DNA of 64,000 bases, taken from NCBI RefSeq assembly GCF_025717675.1, contig NZ_JAJIRT010000001.1:930001-994000 (forward strand), in the 5' to 3' direction. A model generated the notes under the pieces. That model searched no databases and had not been told where the DNA came from. It saw only the letters and a list, made by a program, of their open reading frames with translations. Made by a program: the position numbers and the translations under genes. Source of the DNA: Paucibacter sp. DJ2R-2 (GTDB taxonomy: Bacteria > Pseudomonadota > Gammaproteobacteria > Burkholderiales > Burkholderiaceae_C). Below, piece by piece: positions 1 through 8,223 of the stretch (positions are counted from its first letter, which is position 1; the number at the start of each line of letters is the position of its first letter).

Positions 1-624
1 TGCAGGTGGTGCGGTGTCGACGAAGCTGGCGCGGGTGCTCAGTTTCTCAAAGTGGCGGGCCAGATTGGCATGTTCGTTGCGCCAGTCCAGTTGAGGAAAG
101 CGGAAGTCGAGGTAGCCGAGGGCGCAACCGACCGCGATATCGGCCAACGAGAAATGCGTGCCCGAGCACCAGGCGCGCTCGCCCAGGCCCTGGTTCATGG
201 CGACCAAGGCAGCCCCAACCTTGTCCATCTGGCGCTGCACCCAGGCCGCGCTGCGTTGCTCGGGCGTGCGGCCGGCCCAGTGCTCTTCCAGGCGCGCAGC
301 CACGCAGGCATCGAGCACACCGTCGGCCAAGGCTTCCCAGGTGCGCACCTCGGTACGCTCACGGCCGCGCTCGGGGATCAGGCGACCGACCGGCGACAGG
401 GTGTCGACGTACTCGACGATCACCCGCGAGTCGAACACCGCGCCGGTGATGGAGTCCTGGCCTTCCATCACCAGGCAGGGCACCTTGCCCAAAGGATTCA
501 TCTTCAGGATGGCATCACTGGCCCAGACGTCTTCCAGCACGAACTGGTAGTCGAGCTTTTTCTCGGCCATCACGATGCGCACTTTGCGAACGTAAGGACT
601 GCTGAGTGAACCGATCAATTTCAT
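1..624 (-). CDS. Glutathione S-transferase, YibF-like (3' end cut by window edge)
   Basis: The frame is open from an ATG at 622-624 to the window edge, giving 208 residues with no stop. The N-terminus MKLIGSLSSPYVRKVRI has the thioredoxin-fold start of bacterial GSTs with a Ser-Ser-Pro-Tyr active-site region. It is followed by NPLGKVPCLV, containing the cis-Pro that positions glutathione, and an acidic DSRVIVEYVD stretch. The last visible residues, ASFVDTAPPA, match the usual C-terminus of YibF proteins (about 202 aa), so only a few residues are likely missing. It is probably a cytosolic glutathione-binding protein; the substrate cannot be told. It is divergent from the methyltransferase gene at 828. 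Confidence 0.88.
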   Translation of the reverse strand, partial: MKLIGSLSSPYVRKVRIVMAEKKLDYQFVLEDVWASDAILKMNPLGKVPCLVMEGQDSITGAVFDSRVIVEYVDTLSPVGRLIPERGRERTEVRTWEALADGVLDACVAARLEEHWAGRTPEQRSAAWVQRQMDKVGAALVAMNQGLGERAWCSGTHFSLADIAVGCALGYLDFRFPQLDWRNEHANLARHFEKLSTRASFVDTAPPA

Positions 625-827
625 AGCGTTTACATCCCTCTCGGATTCATTCTAGCCATGGGACTGTTGCTCCCCAGCCTGTACAAACGCCCCGGACTCG
701 GGCAGGCAAGGCTTTCATGCGCGCGACACAGAAAGAAAGAAGCACAGCATCGCCGCCACCGGCTCGCGAGCAGCGCAAGAAGTAGCGGTAAAAATGCCGC
801 CACTCACAAAAAGCTGGAGGGATTGCC

Positions 828-1664
828 ATGACACAGCCGGACGCCGCACAGACGAGCCAGCAAGCCCTGCAGAGCAGCTTCAGCAGCGAAGCGGGCGGCG
901 TGGCCGCCGTCTTCTCCGGCAAGGCGGCCGACTACCAGGCTGCCCGGCCCGACTACCCCCTGGCCCTGCTGCAGCACTTGCGCCAAGGCCTGCCAGCCGC
1001 GGCCCATGTGGTGGACCTGGGCGCGGGCACCGGCCTGCTGAGTGCCGGCCTGCTGCAGCAAGGCCTGCGCGTGACGGCCGTGGAACCCAGCGCCGCGATG
1101 CGCAGCGCGGCCGAGCAGGCACTGGGCCAAGAACCCGGTTTTGCCAGCAGCGCTGGCAGCGCCGAGGCCACCGGCCTCGCCCAGGGTTGTGCTGATCTGA
1201 TCACCGCGGCCCAGTCCTTCCACTGGTTTGACATCGAGGCTGCACGGCGCGAATGCCTGCGCCTGCTCAAGCCCGGCGCTCAGGTGGCCCTGATCTGGAA
1301 CGACCGCGTGCGCGAAGACCCGCTGCAACGAGAACTCGACGCGCTCTTCGATGCCTTCGGCGGCGCACGCCGTGCCGCCCAGAAACATCATATGGGCCAG
1401 GGCGACGAGGCCGAACGCGCCGGCCTGCCCCAGTTCTTCGGCGGCGCCGTACCGGCCAGCCTGCATTGGCCTCACACGCATTGGCTGGACGAGGCGGGCC
1501 TGGCCAGCCTGGCCTTCTCGCGTTCCTACATTCCGGCCCGCGCCAGCGACGAGGGTCAGATCTTGCTCGGGCAACTGAAGCAGTTGTTCGCCCGCTTTGC
1601 GAACGGCCCGAAGCTGGCGATGCGCTACCGCACACTGGCCGTGATCGGTCGGCCGGCCGAATGA
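828..1664 (+). CDS. Class I SAM-dependent methyltransferase
   Basis: This 278-residue soluble protein has a Rossmann methyltransferase core. Motif I, VVDLGAGTGLLSAGL (about residues 62-76), binds S-adenosylmethionine. It is followed by the acidic loop VTAVEPSAAM and motif IV-like AAQSFHWFD. The FHWFD sequence is typical of the small methyltransferase family related to yeast Crg1/YHR209W, whose substrates are small molecules. A GGAGG ribosome site lies 7 bases before the ATG. It appears to be transcribed alone ahead of the cytochrome gene. The substrate is unknown. Confidence 0.85.
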   Translation: MTQPDAAQTSQQALQSSFSSEAGGVAAVFSGKAADYQAARPDYPLALLQHLRQGLPAAAHVVDLGAGTGLLSAGLLQQGLRVTAVEPSAAMRSAAEQALGQEPGFASSAGSAEATGLAQGCADLITAAQSFHWFDIEAARRECLRLLKPGAQVALIWNDRVREDPLQRELDALFDAFGGARRAAQKHHMGQGDEAERAGLPQFFGGAVPASLHWPHTHWLDEAGLASLAFSRSYIPARASDEGQILLGQLKQLFARFANGPKLAMRYRTLAVIGRPAE

Positions 1665-1792
1665 GGCGACAAGGGACGAGGCTTGGTCCCAGCGCCCCGG
1701 TCCCTCGCCCCATGACCTTCGTGCCAGCGCCCGCCCCGGGGCCAGAATCGCCCACCCTCAACCTCACCCCGGCTGCCGCGCCCCTGCCCCAC

Positions 1793-2353
1793 ATGAACAC
1801 CGCCACCGCACCCCTGAGCCGCACCACCGTCACCCTGCACTGGCTGATGGCGCTGGCCATGATCGGCCTCACATCCGTCGGCCTCTATATGGCCGAGTTC
1901 GAAGTCTGGGCCCTCTACCCCATCCACAAATCGGTCGGCATTCTGGTGCTGCTGCTGGCCGTGCTGCGCGCGGCATGGCGGCTCAAGGAAGGCTGGCCGA
2001 CCCCCACCGGCCAGGCCTCGGCCCTGCAGCAGACCCTCGCCAAGGCGGTGCACTGGCTGCTGCTGCTCAGCACCCTGGCCATGCCCATCAGCGGCATGAT
2101 CTTTTCAGGGGCCAGCGGACATGGCTTCGGCATCTTCGGCCTGACCTTGATGGAGCACCGGCTCGACCCGAACAAGCCCGGCGAGGTGCTGCCCCTGAAC
2201 GCCGGACTGAGCGAGCTGGCCCACAGCCTGCACAGCATCATCGGCTATGTGCTGATCGCCGCCGTACTGCTCCATGTGGCCGGGGCACTCAAGCACCACG
2301 TGCTCGACCGCGACGCCAGCCTGCGCCGCATGCTGGGCCGGTCCACGCCCTGA
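1793..2353 (+). CDS. Cytochrome b561 family membrane protein
   Basis: This 186-residue integral membrane protein has four predicted helices and the conserved histidines of the bacterial b561 (CybB/YodB) family. They are in TLHWLMALAM (helix 1), PIHKSVGIL (helix 2), AVHWLLLLSTL (helix 3) and AHSLHSIIGYVLIAAVLLHVAG (helix 4, given here as two overlapping motifs). They ligate two b hemes and move electrons across the inner membrane, often to or from superoxide or quinone. The frame stays open upstream, but the ATG at 1793 starts exactly at the family N-terminus; upstream residues are proline-rich and unlike any helix. Confidence 0.87.
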   Translation: MNTATAPLSRTTVTLHWLMALAMIGLTSVGLYMAEFEVWALYPIHKSVGILVLLLAVLRAAWRLKEGWPTPTGQASALQQTLAKAVHWLLLLSTLAMPISGMIFSGASGHGFGIFGLTLMEHRLDPNKPGEVLPLNAGLSELAHSLHSIIGYVLIAAVLLHVAGALKHHVLDRDASLRRMLGRSTP

Positions 2354-2432
2354 GCCCCGGCATCCTCCCTGCCGGACGCCTTGGAGCCAAGCAGAATAGA
2401 GGCTTCATGCTCCCGTCCTGCCCGAGGCCCAC

Positions 2433-3308
2433 TTGCTGTCCCACGCCGCCACCTCTTCTCGCCCTGCCGCGCACTCTGCCTGGCGCCAACACAGCGCACT
2501 CGTGCTGCTGAGCCTGATCGCCAGCACCGCCCTCGCCAAATCGCCTGAAGCGCCGCTGCAGCTGCCCGTCAATGCCCGCCATGCCCTGGTGTTGGAGAAC
2601 GGCAGCGGCAAGGTGCTGATGGCCAAGGATGCCGACACCCAGGTGCCGATCGCCTCGCTGACCAAGCTGATGACGGCCATGGTGGTGCTCGATACCAAGG
2701 CCGACCTGAAGGCGCGCATCCGCATCCAGCGGGAGGACGTAGACACCCTCAAGCACAGCCCCTCGCGCGTGCCCGTGGGCGCCCAGATGACGCGCGGCGC
2801 GGCCCTGCACCTGGCCCTGATGTCCTCGGACAACCGCGCTGCCGCCGCCCTGGCCCGCACACTGCCGGGTGGCCTGCCGGCCTTCGATCAGGCGGTGCAC
2901 GCCAAGATTCGCGCGCTCGGCCTGACGCGCACCGAGATCGCCGAACCCACCGGCTTGTCCTCACGCAACCGCTCCACCGCAGCCGAGATGGCCAAGATCA
3001 TCGCCGCCGCCGCGCGCTACCCGCAGATCAGCAAGATCAGCAGCGACGCCAAGGAGAAGGTGCTGATCAGCGGCCGGCCGGTCGAGTTCCGCAACACCAA
3101 CCGCCTGGTCGGCCGCAAGGGCTGGGACATCCGCCTGTCCAAGACCGGCTACACCGAGGAAGCCGGCCGCTGCCTGGCCCTGCGTCTGAAAGACAAGACC
3201 GGCCAGGACCTGACCGTGGTGCTGCTCGACAGCGACGGCTCGGCCGAACGCCTGGCCGACGCGGCCAAGATCCGCAAATCCCTGGAACGCCACCGCAAGC
3301 ACAGCTGA
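2433..3308 (+). CDS. pbpG: D-alanyl-D-alanine endopeptidase (PBP7 type)
   Basis: This periplasmic low-molecular-weight penicillin-binding protein has 291 residues if translation starts at the TTG at 2433. No in-frame ATG precedes the signal peptide, whose hydrophobic core is SALVLLSLIASTALA with cleavage near residue 35. The three serine-acylase motifs are intact: SLTK with Ser75 and Lys78, SDN at 132-134, and KTG at 237-239. The family cleaves D-Ala-meso-DAP cross-links in peptidoglycan during growth. It lies 79 bases after the cytochrome gene. The TTG start is the weak point of this call; the function is not. Confidence 0.88.
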   Translation: MLSHAATSSRPAAHSAWRQHSALVLLSLIASTALAKSPEAPLQLPVNARHALVLENGSGKVLMAKDADTQVPIASLTKLMTAMVVLDTKADLKARIRIQREDVDTLKHSPSRVPVGAQMTRGAALHLALMSSDNRAAAALARTLPGGLPAFDQAVHAKIRALGLTRTEIAEPTGLSSRNRSTAAEMAKIIAAAARYPQISKISSDAKEKVLISGRPVEFRNTNRLVGRKGWDIRLSKTGYTEEAGRCLALRLKDKTGQDLTVVLLDSDGSAERLADAAKIRKSLERHRKHS

Positions 3309-3336
3309 ACTGACTCACCGGAAGCGAGATTGCCGC

Positions 3337-3918
3337 ATGAACCCGACACCGTCCTCGAACCCCATCACTTCCACGCCGCGCGTGCTGCTGCGCCCGGTCA
3401 ACGAGGACGACCTGCCGCGCATTGCCGCACAGGCCGCCGACCTGAGCGAACGCAATGAGTTCGAAGGTTCGATGATGCGCGGCCCGCAGTTCTTCAAGAA
3501 GCGCTTTGCCGAAGATGGCTTCTCCAGCAACGAGGCCGAGCGTCTGGTCGTCTGCGAGGCTGACAGCGGTGAGCCGATCGGCTCCGCCTCACATTTCCTG
3601 GCCCACCGTTACTCCAGCGCCCGCGAGCTGGGCTGGAAGATCGACGACCCAGCCCGCCGCGGCCAGGGCTGGGGCACGGCCGCTGCGCGCGCCCTGATCG
3701 ACCATGTGTTTCATAACTTCGAAGTCCACCGTGTCTGCGCGGCCCTGGCGCCGGGCAATCTGGCCTCGCGCCGGGTGGCCGAGAAAGCCGGCCTGCAGTT
3801 CGAGGGCCGGCTGCGCGGCGTGATCTTCATCAACGGCCTCTACCTCGACAGCGAGGTCTTCGGCCTGCTGCGGCCGGAGTGGCAGGCCCGCCGCGCGGCC
3901 ACTCTCGGCCGCGACTGA
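3337..3918 (+). CDS. GNAT N-acetyltransferase, RimJ/RimL-like
   Basis: This 193-residue soluble protein has the acetyl-CoA binding fold. The early sequence RVLLRPVNEDDLPRIA is the usual strand 1. Motif A is DDPARRGQGWGTAAARALIDH (shown as a loose Q/R-x-x-G-x-G/A pyrophosphate loop near residue 110). The motif B region HRVCAALAPGNLASRRVAEK is characteristic of RimJ/RimL relatives, followed by AGLQFEGRLR. The acceptor could be a ribosomal protein N-terminus or a small amine; the sequence does not decide. It starts 28 bases after pbpG and could be co-transcribed with it. Confidence 0.82.
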   Translation: MNPTPSSNPITSTPRVLLRPVNEDDLPRIAAQAADLSERNEFEGSMMRGPQFFKKRFAEDGFSSNEAERLVVCEADSGEPIGSASHFLAHRYSSARELGWKIDDPARRGQGWGTAAARALIDHVFHNFEVHRVCAALAPGNLASRRVAEKAGLQFEGRLRGVIFINGLYLDSEVFGLLRPEWQARRAATLGRD

Positions 3919-3943
3919 GCGCGCTGACAGCCCCGCGCCAAGG

Positions 3944-6817
3944 TCAGGGCTGAGCCGGCTGCGGCCGGTGAGCCGCGTCCGGCTGGGCAATCCAGGCTCG
4001 CAGCGCATCGGCCCGGCCATGCTTGGGCGAGAGCGCAACAAAGGCCGCATAGGCTTTCAGCGCGCCGGACTCGTCGCCGGCCAGCAGGCGCGCGTCGCCG
4101 AGATTGAGCCAGGCCAGCGCACGGCTGCCGTCCATCTCCAGCGCCTTCTCGTACCAGCGCGCGGCCTCTTGCGGGCGCGAGCGCTTGTAGAAAATGAAAC
4201 CCAGATTGTTGGCCGCCAGGGCGAAACGCGGCTGCAGGCGCAGCGCTTCGGCGAAGGCGGCTTCGGCCTCCTCGTAGCGGCGCTCCTTGTAGAGCTGCAG
4301 GCCCCGGTCATTGGCACGCTGGGCGGCGATGCGGGCACCGGGGTCGACGCGGGCACTCGGCGGCGCCAGCGCCACGTCCCGGCCGTCCAGGCCCTTGACC
4401 AGCACGGAGGCCACGGCCGGGCCGCTGGCCGAGCTGGCCTGAGGCTGGGCCACACCAGCCTCGTCAATGCGCTTGGCCAGGCGGCTGGCCGCGGCGTCCA
4501 ACTGCGCACTGTCGCTGCTCAGGCTTTGCTCATTGGCGGCCAGCTCGAACACGAACTCGCCGCCCTCGGAGCCGGGCAGGCTGCCGAAAGCCGGCGTCTG
4601 CCGCGCGATCGACGCCACCGCCGGCGCCACATAGGCGGCCAGCTCGGTGCCGGTGATCAGGCCGTCTCCATTCAGATCAGCCTTGCCGGTCAAGGCTTGC
4701 AGCAGGGTCCAGGTGAAGACCGAATGGCCGCCCGGGCCGTCATCGGCCACCTGCTGGTCGGCACCGCCGGCCGTCATCATTTGCCGGCCCATGCGGCGGG
4801 CGTTGTCGCGTATGAAGTTGGCGCTGCCGCCGGCCGCGCCAGCGCGGGTCAGACCCAGGCCGGAGTAGCAGGCATCGATGATGAACAGCGCATGCTTGGC
4901 GGCCAGGGCCTCGCCGACCTCCTGCAGCTGCGGCATGGCGATGGCATCGGTCTGCAGATCATCGAGACCGGCATCGACCGGGATCACATAGCCGATCTCC
5001 CGCCCGCTGGGCAGGCGGCGCGTGCTGCCATGGCCGGCGAAAAAGACGAAGACCCGGTCGTCACGGCGCACCCGCCGGCCTTCGCCCTGGCGGGCATTGA
5101 CCAGGCCGTTCAGCGCCCGCAGGATGTTGGCGCGCGTGGCCTCGCCGTCCAGCAGCAGGCTGATGTTCTCGGCGGGAAAGCCGAAGTTCTTCTGCAGCGT
5201 GTCGCGCATCACCCGGGCGTCGCGGCCGGCATGGGCCAGGCGTGGCCAGCGCTGGTACTGGTCGATGCCGATGATCAGCGCATGGCTGTCGCGGTAAAGA
5301 TTGGTGCCACTGAGCGGCGCCTCGGCAGCACCATCGGCGGACGCCGTGGCCGGCCGGGCTTCGGGGCTGAGGATGCGGCCGTCCTCGCTCCAGCGGGCGA
5401 ACTGGTAGCCCTCGGCGTGCAGCTGATCCAGGATCAGCGGCAGGGCTTGCACCGTGCGGGCATGGATGTCATGGAAGAGCACGATGCCGCGCTGGCGCCG
5501 TTCCAGCTCGCCCAGCACGCGGGCGGCAATGGACTTGGGGATGGGGTCAGACCAATCCAGCGAATCGACAGTCCACATCATCGAGCGAAGCTTGAGCGCC
5601 TCAATGGTGCTCAGCGCCGCCTCGTTGCGGGCGCCGTAGGGAAAGCGGAACAAGGGCGCGCCGCTGCGACCGGCGCCGTCCAGCAAAGCCTCGGTATCGG
5701 CCGCCTCGCTGCGCACCTTGCCCGGCTCAAACTTGGACATCAGGCCATGGCTGTAACTGTGGTTGGCCAGCACATGGCCGGCCGCCAGCACCCGCCGCGC
5801 GACCTGGCTGCCGGCCCCAGGCAAGACCTGACCCTTGGCGTCGACACGGCCCAGGTTCTGCCCCAGCTGGAAAAACACCGCCCGCGCCTCGTAGCGCTTC
5901 AGGATGGCCAGGATCTCGTCGGTGTAGCGGCCATGCGGGCCGTCGTCGAAGGTCAGCAGCACCGTCTTGGCGGGCAGTCCCAGGCCGAAGAGCTCGCGGC
6001 CGTCTTCTTTTGTGTCCTTGCCGGGCTTGCTGGCCTTGCCACGCAGTCCGCTGGCCGCGGGATCGGCGGGCTCGGCCGCAGCTTCTGGTGGCGCCCCAGC
6101 CGGCGGCAGGGCCAGCGCCTCGGCCGAGGGGCCGCCCTGATGCGCCTTCATGATCTGCTCACGGCTGTAGAGCCGGCCCAGCTTGGCCAGGTAGTCGCGC
6201 CACTTCTCGCGCTTCAGCTCGATGCCGCGCTTGGCGAAGCGGCCGAAGCTGTCCTTCAGCTCTTGCTCATAGGCTTGCTCGACCTCGGCCAACACGAGTA
6301 GATCCTCCTGCGCGCGCTTGGCCAGCTTCAGGCCGGCCAAGCTTTGCGAGGCGGCGTGATGGGGCTGCAGCTGGGCCAGGAATTCGCGGAAAGCCAGACG
6401 GTCGGCGTCGAACCAATCGGGCTCGCTCTCGATACGGTCCAGCAGCTCGCCCACGGCTGCGACCAGGGCCGGTTCATGGCTCGCGGTGGTTCGGGCCACC
6501 AGGGCCTGGTTGCGCTGCTGCAGCTCGTGGAACATCATCTGGCCGACCGCTGCCACCGCCCGGCGCTGCTCGGCCGGCAGCGCCGCCTCGCCGTCCATCA
6601 GCACGATGATCTGCCGGTGCAGGGCCAGCAGCGCTTCGGCGTCCTGCTGCAGGGCCGTTGCGGACACCGCAGTGCTCGTCGAGTGGGTCGAGTCGGGGGC
6701 AACTGGGGTGCCGGCACCCTCCGTGGCCGGGCGGCAGGCCGCCAACAGCAGGCTCAGCAGCAGGCACAGCGCCATGCCCAGGCCGGCCTCACTCCGTCGC
6801 AATGTCCTCAGCTGCAC
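3944..6817 (-). CDS. Lipoprotein with polysaccharide deacetylase, caspase-like protease and TPR domains
   Basis: This 957-residue protein begins with a lipoprotein signal; the lipobox LLLAAC places the lipidated Cys at residue 28. Residues 50-280 are a charged, mainly helical region of unknown fold. Residues 284-480 form a NodB/CE4 deacetylase domain: TFDDG at 289-293, the metal-ligand motif HSYSH at 353-357, RFPYG at 391-395 and LFHD at 447-450. Residues 510-760 form a C14 caspase-like domain with catalytic His596 in FFAGHGS and Cys650 in IIDACYSG. A complete EF-hand loop, DLNGDGLITGTE, lies at 714-725 and suggests Ca2+ binding. Residues 835-935 hold about three TPR units. All catalytic residues look intact. 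It is convergent with the acetyltransferase upstream. The combination suggests an envelope-anchored enzyme acting on glycans and proteins; that role is inferred. Confidence 0.87.
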   Translation of the reverse strand: MQLRTLRRSEAGLGMALCLLLSLLLAACRPATEGAGTPVAPDSTHSTSTAVSATALQQDAEALLALHRQIIVLMDGEAALPAEQRRAVAAVGQMMFHELQQRNQALVARTTASHEPALVAAVGELLDRIESEPDWFDADRLAFREFLAQLQPHHAASQSLAGLKLAKRAQEDLLVLAEVEQAYEQELKDSFGRFAKRGIELKREKWRDYLAKLGRLYSREQIMKAHQGGPSAEALALPPAGAPPEAAAEPADPAASGLRGKASKPGKDTKEDGRELFGLGLPAKTVLLTFDDGPHGRYTDEILAILKRYEARAVFFQLGQNLGRVDAKGQVLPGAGSQVARRVLAAGHVLANHSYSHGLMSKFEPGKVRSEAADTEALLDGAGRSGAPLFRFPYGARNEAALSTIEALKLRSMMWTVDSLDWSDPIPKSIAARVLGELERRQRGIVLFHDIHARTVQALPLILDQLHAEGYQFARWSEDGRILSPEARPATASADGAAEAPLSGTNLYRDSHALIIGIDQYQRWPRLAHAGRDARVMRDTLQKNFGFPAENISLLLDGEATRANILRALNGLVNARQGEGRRVRRDDRVFVFFAGHGSTRRLPSGREIGYVIPVDAGLDDLQTDAIAMPQLQEVGEALAAKHALFIIDACYSGLGLTRAGAAGGSANFIRDNARRMGRQMMTAGGADQQVADDGPGGHSVFTWTLLQALTGKADLNGDGLITGTELAAYVAPAVASIARQTPAFGSLPGSEGGEFVFELAANEQSLSSDSAQLDAAASRLAKRIDEAGVAQPQASSASGPAVASVLVKGLDGRDVALAPPSARVDPGARIAAQRANDRGLQLYKERRYEEAEAAFAEALRLQPRFALAANNLGFIFYKRSRPQEAARWYEKALEMDGSRALAWLNLGDARLLAGDESGALKAYAAFVALSPKHGRADALRAWIAQPDAAHRPQPAQP

Positions 6818-7065
6818 AACTCATCCCCTGCTCGGCACCCCTGATCGGGAGCCGCATTGTGGCGGACCTGACGCCCCCTTCGGAGGATCGGTGCCCGCCG
6901 CTCTTGCCGATCAGGGCAGACCCTCTCCCCCTGAGGTAGGAGTGCGTTGCCAGGCTCGTCGAGGCTGGGGCACACTGCGCGCCCGTGGCGGCTGCCGATC
7001 GCTGCCGCTGCATAACAACGACGAATGCCTCCGTTCGAGAGGCGCCAAGGGAGAGGACCCCCAAC

Positions 7066-8223
7066 ATGCAAGAACTGCCCGACGCTGGCTGCTACGCCGC
7101 GCCTGCGCGCACGCAACAGACACTCGCGATCCGTTTCACCGGCTCCGGCAGCGAGTACTTTCGCATCTGGATCGTCAATCTGCTGCTGACCCTGCTGACG
7201 CTCAGCCTCTACCTGCCCTTCGCCAAGGTGCGTCGCCTGCGCTACTTCTACGCCAACACCCGCGTCGGCGACCAAGCCCTCAGCTTTCACGGCCGGCCCT
7301 GGCCGATGTTTCGCGGCTACTTGCTGCTGCTGACGCTGGCGGGCGCCTACGGCCTGGCCGGTCATTTTTCGCCCTTGGCCGGTCTGATTGCCTACCTCTT
7401 GCTGTGCGCGATCTGGCCGGCACTCTGGCGCGCGGGCATGCAGTTCCGCATGGGCAACACCCGCTGGCGCGGTCTGCGCCTGCGTTTCGATGGCGACCTG
7501 ATCGGCGCCTATCTAGCGGTCGCGCCCATCTATCTGCCAGGCATTCTGGTGATGGTCGGCGCCTTCATCTCTGGCCCGGACCATGCAAGCGAGGACCTGG
7601 GGGTCGGCGGCACCGTGCTGTTTGCCGGCATGGGCCTGATGGTGCTGCTGGCGCCCTATTTCATGGCCAGCATCAAGCGCTATCAGCATGGCGGCTATGG
7701 CTATGCCGACCAGCGCGCCACGCTGGACGTCGGCGTCGGCCGTTTCTACATGCTGGTGCTCAAGGGTCTGCTGGTGTCCTTGCTGCCCATGATCGTGGCG
7801 GGTGCGCTGGCCGCCGGGGTGGTCGCCTTGGTTCAGCCGAGCAAACAACTGATGCCTGTGGCCATTGGCTTCGGCGTGCTGCTGGGCTACCTGCTGTACT
7901 TCATGATGATCGGCCCCTACTTCGCAGCTCGCCTGCAGAACCTGGTCTGGAATGGCACGCGCAGCGAACGCTTGCAGTTCACCAGCCAGCTGAAGTTCCG
8001 CAGCCTGCTGATTTTGACGGTTTGCAACTGGCTGTTGACCGCCTTGACGCTCAGCCTTTACCGCCCCTTCGCCGCCATCAAAACGGCGCGCCTGCGCTTG
8101 GAGGCCGTGCATCTGGTGGTCGGCGGCGATGTCGAGGCCTGGCAGGCCCAATTGAGCGCCGAGGCGAACGACGCCAGCGGCGACGCGGCCGGCGACTTCT
8201 TTGGTTTGGACATGGGCTTGTGA
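7066..8223 (+). CDS. DUF898 (YjgN-family) inner-membrane protein
   Basis: This 385-residue polytopic membrane protein is built from repeats of the DUF898 pattern. The motif FTGSGSEYFRIWIVNLLLT near residue 25 is followed by LTLSLYLPFAKVRRLRYFY. The second half repeats it as LKFRSLLILTVCNWLLTALTL with LSLYRPFAAIKTARL. About ten hydrophobic helices are visible. The chosen ATG at 7066 follows a GAGAGGA ribosome site; upstream residues are not family-like. The stop codon overlaps the GTG start of the M48 protease gene, so the two are probably translated together. Its molecular role is unknown. Confidence 0.85.
   Translation: MQELPDAGCYAAPARTQQTLAIRFTGSGSEYFRIWIVNLLLTLLTLSLYLPFAKVRRLRYFYANTRVGDQALSFHGRPWPMFRGYLLLLTLAGAYGLAGHFSPLAGLIAYLLLCAIWPALWRAGMQFRMGNTRWRGLRLRFDGDLIGAYLAVAPIYLPGILVMVGAFISGPDHASEDLGVGGTVLFAGMGLMVLLAPYFMASIKRYQHGGYGYADQRATLDVGVGRFYMLVLKGLLVSLLPMIVAGALAAGVVALVQPSKQLMPVAIGFGVLLGYLLYFMMIGPYFAARLQNLVWNGTRSERLQFTSQLKFRSLLILTVCNWLLTALTLSLYRPFAAIKTARLRLEAVHLVVGGDVEAWQAQLSAEANDASGDAAGDFFGLDMGL

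Noticed and set aside
1253-1792. 540-base N-terminal extension of the cytochrome b561 frame
   Set aside because: It overlaps the methyltransferase gene in another frame, and it has no membrane helix or family similarity before the ATG at 1793.
3968-6301. Long + strand frame opposite the deacetylase-caspase gene
   Set aside because: It has no recognisable motif, and the minus frame carries a lipobox and three complete domains.
6486-8219. Long frame continuous with the M48 protease, overlapping the DUF898 gene
   Set aside because: It is a different-frame shadow of the deacetylase and DUF898 genes; the protease sequence becomes family-like only from GTG 8220.
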